The notes below the pieces were generated by a model. It had not been told where the DNA came from, did not search any database, and was given only the letters and a program-made list of their open reading frames with translations. The translations under genes were made by a program, and so were the position numbers. DNA of 34,266 bases. Source: Candidatus Geothermarchaeota archaeon. GTDB lineage: Archaea > Thermoproteota > Nitrososphaeria > Geothermarchaeales > JDFR-13. The stretch spans positions 1 through 34,266 of the forward strand of contig WAMZ01000157.1 in the NCBI GenBank assembly GCA_015522055.1, written 5' to 3'. Below, one piece after another: positions 31,956-34,266 of this stretch (positions are counted from its first letter, which is position 1; each line of letters starts with the position of its first letter).

Positions 31956-32818
31956 TCTTCCACCCCGTAGAGGCCTGTGGGCTTTATTATTAGTATTACT
32001 ATGATTATGGCTAATGCTATGAACTCTGACCACCTAGCTCCTAGTAGAGTAGTGGTGCCTATGTATATGAATCCAATTATGAATGATGATATTATGCTTC
32101 CCTTTACGCTCCCCAAGCCTCCGAGTATGACTATAGCGAATGCGAGTATTAGTGAGTTGAGGATCTGGAAGGGGTTTGCGGCATACATTTGTGAGTAGAG
32201 TGTCCCACTCAATGCCGCTAAGATAGCGGATATAAATATGGTTACCGCGAATATCTTGTTAACATCTATCCCTATTAGGATCGCCCCCTCGGCGTCCTGA
32301 CTCGCCGCATTTATCTCCTTACCCAGCCTAGTACGCTCTATGAATAGCCATAATGCACCGATGGTTGCGATTGAGATGAGTAGTATCACTAGCCTAAGGA
32401 TAGGTATCGTTACACCAGCTATGCTTAGGGTCCCGCTTATCATCCTCGGATATGATAAGCCAAACTCTCCATAGGTTAGTAGTATCACCTGCTCTATTAT
32501 GAGTGCCAGGGCTAGGGTGACTATTATTGTCATGACCTCATTCTTGATGACTGGATATATAATTATGTAGTATGCAATGAGCGAGAATAGACCTACGGCT
32601 AAAATACTTAATATAGTTGATGTTATTGGGTCGAGGTTCAGCTGCTGCATTATAAATATGCCTATGTAGGCGCCCATCATGAAGAATGCTCCGTGAGAGA
32701 AGTTTAGGATCCTTGATACACCGAATATCAGGGTGAACCCAGATGATATGAGGGCTAGGACGCCTCCGAAGGTCGCACCATATAATAATATAGTTAATAT
32801 GGTGTTTACATCGACCAT
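31952..32818 (-). CDS. livH: Branched-chain amino acid-type ABC transporter permease LivH
   Basis: Second membrane subunit, 288 residues. Characteristic blocks are LISSGFTLIFGVSRILNFSH, GAFFMMGAYIG, ASQDAEGAILIGIDVNKIFA and IVILGGLGSVKGSIISSFII, in the order and spacing of LivH, with about eight hydrophobic segments. The start ATG at 32818 follows a 102-base gap after the binding-protein gene. That gap contains an oligo-T terminator (32891-32897) and AT-rich promoter-like sequence, so livHM may be transcribed separately from, or in addition to, the binding protein. The overlap with livM is ATGA. Confidence 0.92.
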   Translation of the reverse strand: MVDVNTILTILLYGATFGGVLALISSGFTLIFGVSRILNFSHGAFFMMGAYIGIFIMQQLNLDPITSTILSILAVGLFSLIAYYIIIYPVIKNEVMTIIVTLALALIIEQVILLTYGEFGLSYPRMISGTLSIAGVTIPILRLVILLISIATIGALWLFIERTRLGKEINAASQDAEGAILIGIDVNKIFAVTIFISAILAALSGTLYSQMYAANPFQILNSLILAFAIVILGGLGSVKGSIISSFIIGFIYIGTTTLLGARWSEFIALAIIIVILIIKPTGLYGVEE

Positions 32819-32890
32819 CTATATCCCCAACACTATCTTGATTCGGCTTTCCAGAATAAATTATCCATAATATATCGATATAATGTATAA

Positions 32891-32897
32891 TAAAAAG
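32891..32897 (-). terminator. Oligo-T terminator after the Liv binding-protein gene
   Basis: Read on the minus strand this is CTTTTTA (five T), 24 bases past the binding-protein stop. It could attenuate transcription into livHM so that the receptor is made in excess over the permeases, a common arrangement. The run is short, so confidence is modest. Confidence 0.3.
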
Positions 32898-32920
32898 TTG
32901 GTTGTGACGAGCTTATATGC

Positions 32921-34246
32921 TTAGAACCATGGAGGCTCGATCATCTCTGCATTCTTAATCTTTCCTCTTATTACGTATTGCTTACCGCCTTGCCACTGGG
33001 AGATCCAGTTCCTGACGTAGTTGTCTCCCCATACTAGGTCGTGGTCGAATTTATTCTCGTCACCCGGTGGGTAGAATGCAATCGTCCTCGTTAGATTGAT
33101 CGGGTTATCTGGATTGAATTTCTCTAGATATTGTACAACTACATCTGGGTTGAATGGGTCTTCCACACCATCGTCATGCGCCATCTCAACAACCTTCTTG
33201 AATAGGTATACGGCGTCGTATGCACCATATCCCTGGTGGGCCTCTGGTGGATGGCCATAGGCCTCCTCATAATTCTGTATGAACTTCCTGCACATATCTG
33301 TTGGTGGTGCTGTATTTACTACGCCGCCGTCAGCTAGGAATATGTAGCCCTCGGCAGCCCCTTCGGTAGCCTCATAGAACCCTAGGTCTAGGGCAGCGAG
33401 GTCATGGCCGGCTAGTAGTATCGGTAGCTTTAGGTTGGCCCACTGCTTAACCATAACGTCTCCGGTACCAGCTATCGCCAATATGGGTACGACGACTTGG
33501 ACACCCATGTCGTGAGCCTCGACTAGGAGGGGTTCATACTCGGTATATCCCCTGCCTACCTTGGCATCCTTGGCTATGGTTATGCCCCTCTTATCTAGCT
33601 CCGGCTGTAAGAAACTCATTACTGCATCTGTCCATATATGCTCATCCCTAATTATGTATATCTTACTAACGTCATATCCCTTCTCCTCAAGCATGTCGAG
33701 CATGTCGGCTAGGTCCCACGCGAATGTCGCACCATTATTCTGTGTGATCCTGAACCAATACTTATACTTGTCGTACTCGTCATGTACCTTGGCTGGGTGT
33801 GCTGGTGACGATGCATCGGCTAGGAAGGGCATCTTCAACTCGGCCATGGGCTCCATCATCGCTAGCATAATACCGCTGGAGAATCCTCCTGTCATGAAGT
33901 CGGCTTTCTCAACGGTTACCAGTCTCCTGAACTCGGATGTAGCTACATCGGGGTTCAGCTTAGTGTCACCGACTACCAGCCTCACGGGCATGTCTAGTAT
34001 TCCACCGGCCTGGTTTATCTCTCTTATGGCTAGCTCTGCGGCGTTTCTCTGTACACTACCCTGCTTAGTTGCCATTGGGGCTATTACCCCGATTACCACC
34101 TCCGTCTTCTTAGGAGCTGTTACGGCTGGTCTACTAGTCATACCAGCATAGTAGCCTACCCCGGCGCCTACTACGAATGCGACCCCCGCCGTGACTGCAA
34201 GCTTTAGGAAATCCCTTCTTCCAACCTGTCCACCTTCCTCAGACAT
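32921..34246 (-). CDS. Liv-type extracellular substrate-binding protein with twin-arginine signal
   Basis: Receptor of the Liv-type importer (periplasmic-binding-protein type 6 family), 441 residues. The N-terminus carries a Tat signal: GRRDFLKLAVTAGVAFVVGA, with the consecutive arginines, Phe-Leu-Lys and a hydrophobic stretch. It therefore appears to be exported folded and possibly anchored. The mature part opens with VVIGVIAPMATKQG and has AAELAIREINQAGGI, FMTGGFSSGIMLAMMEPMAE and GYGAYDAVYLFKKVVEMA, all family blocks. Binding proteins of this group take leucine-type amino acids, amides, urea and, in several bacteria, aromatic acids. Proximity to the aryl-CoA ligase and reductase genes makes an aromatic or alicyclic acid the likely ligand here, by inference. 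Only 20 upstream bases are in the window. Confidence 0.9.
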   Translation of the reverse strand: MSEEGGQVGRRDFLKLAVTAGVAFVVGAGVGYYAGMTSRPAVTAPKKTEVVIGVIAPMATKQGSVQRNAAELAIREINQAGGILDMPVRLVVGDTKLNPDVATSEFRRLVTVEKADFMTGGFSSGIMLAMMEPMAELKMPFLADASSPAHPAKVHDEYDKYKYWFRITQNNGATFAWDLADMLDMLEEKGYDVSKIYIIRDEHIWTDAVMSFLQPELDKRGITIAKDAKVGRGYTEYEPLLVEAHDMGVQVVVPILAIAGTGDVMVKQWANLKLPILLAGHDLAALDLGFYEATEGAAEGYIFLADGGVVNTAPPTDMCRKFIQNYEEAYGHPPEAHQGYGAYDAVYLFKKVVEMAHDDGVEDPFNPDVVVQYLEKFNPDNPINLTRTIAFYPPGDENKFDHDLVWGDNYVRNWISQWQGGKQYVIRGKIKNAEMIEPPWF

Positions 34247-34266
34247 ATATAATCACAATATAAAAT

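Noticed and set aside
31519..32004. 161-residue open frame opposite livM
   Set aside because: Antisense shadow; proline/isoleucine-rich translation with no domain and no ribosome binding site of note.
31956..32033. 26-residue extension of LivM overlapping livH
   Set aside because: Unusual composition (His, Asn rich) and 82-base overlap; the ATG at 31955 with ATGA coupling and a GGTGG site is the expected start.
33561..34151. 196-residue open frame opposite the Liv binding protein
   Set aside because: Antisense shadow of a strongly supported gene; serine-rich sequence without recognisable motifs.
1..34266. CRISPR arrays, insertion sequences, tRNA and rRNA genes, integrase/att sites
   Set aside because: No regularly spaced repeats, transposase or integrase motifs, terminal inverted repeats or cloverleaf-forming segments were recognised on reading both strands. 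A covariance-model scan was not possible.

Overview
The window looks like a chromosomal segment of a thermophilic archaeon, most likely a member of the Thermoproteota (Crenarchaeota). The grounds are TATA-type promoters (TTTATATA-like boxes about 35-45 nt before start codons), GGTG/GAGGTG ribosome binding sites, many GTG and TTG starts, heavy use of AGG/AGA and ATA codons, a SufC-SufB-SufD set without a desulfurase, an AbrB-PhoU fusion, and secreted proteins anchored by an N-terminal helix. I cannot name the genus. No rRNA, tRNA, CRISPR array, insertion sequence or integrase was recognised, and no stretch over 300 bases lacks a gene.

Layout. (1) 87-7995: a prolyl-oligopeptidase-family peptidase, a sugar-type ABC importer (binding protein, two permeases, convergent ATPase) and a membrane-anchored purple-acid-phosphatase-like enzyme. 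(2) 8041-18814: mostly housekeeping genes. These are a uridine-phosphorylase-family enzyme, a TusA-like small protein followed by sufC-sufB-sufD, a CBS-pair protein, aconitase, a GNAT protein, a SixA-like phosphatase, a DUF309-like protein, TrmO and a small winged-helix protein. (3) 18888-34246: a catabolic region. On the minus strand a compact operon encodes two class-I CoA-transferase-fold subunits, a crotonase and a CPBP membrane protease. Next come a small four-cysteine protein plus a MoaD/ThiS-like protein, an AbrB-PhoU protein, and a four-gene operon resembling ATP-dependent class I benzoyl-CoA reductase (two HgdB/BcrBC-type subunits and two different BadF/BadG-type ATPases). A PaaK-type aryl-CoA ligase and a complete branched-chain-amino-acid-type (Liv) ABC importer follow, the importer split into two convergent halves.

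How region 3 could work, as inference. The Liv-type importer takes up an aromatic or alicyclic acid and the PaaK-type ligase makes its CoA thioester. The four-subunit reductase then reduces the ring with ATP-driven low-potential electrons, and the crotonase and the transferase-fold pair process or open the ring. The transferase-fold pair lacks the glutamate that transferases use and resembles the mycobacterial steroid-ring hydrolase IpdAB. That suggests a hydrolytic ring-opening step different from the BamA/Oah/BzdY route known from bacteria. The low-potential ferredoxin, a hydroxyacyl-CoA dehydrogenase and thiolase are not in the window. The substrate is unproven.
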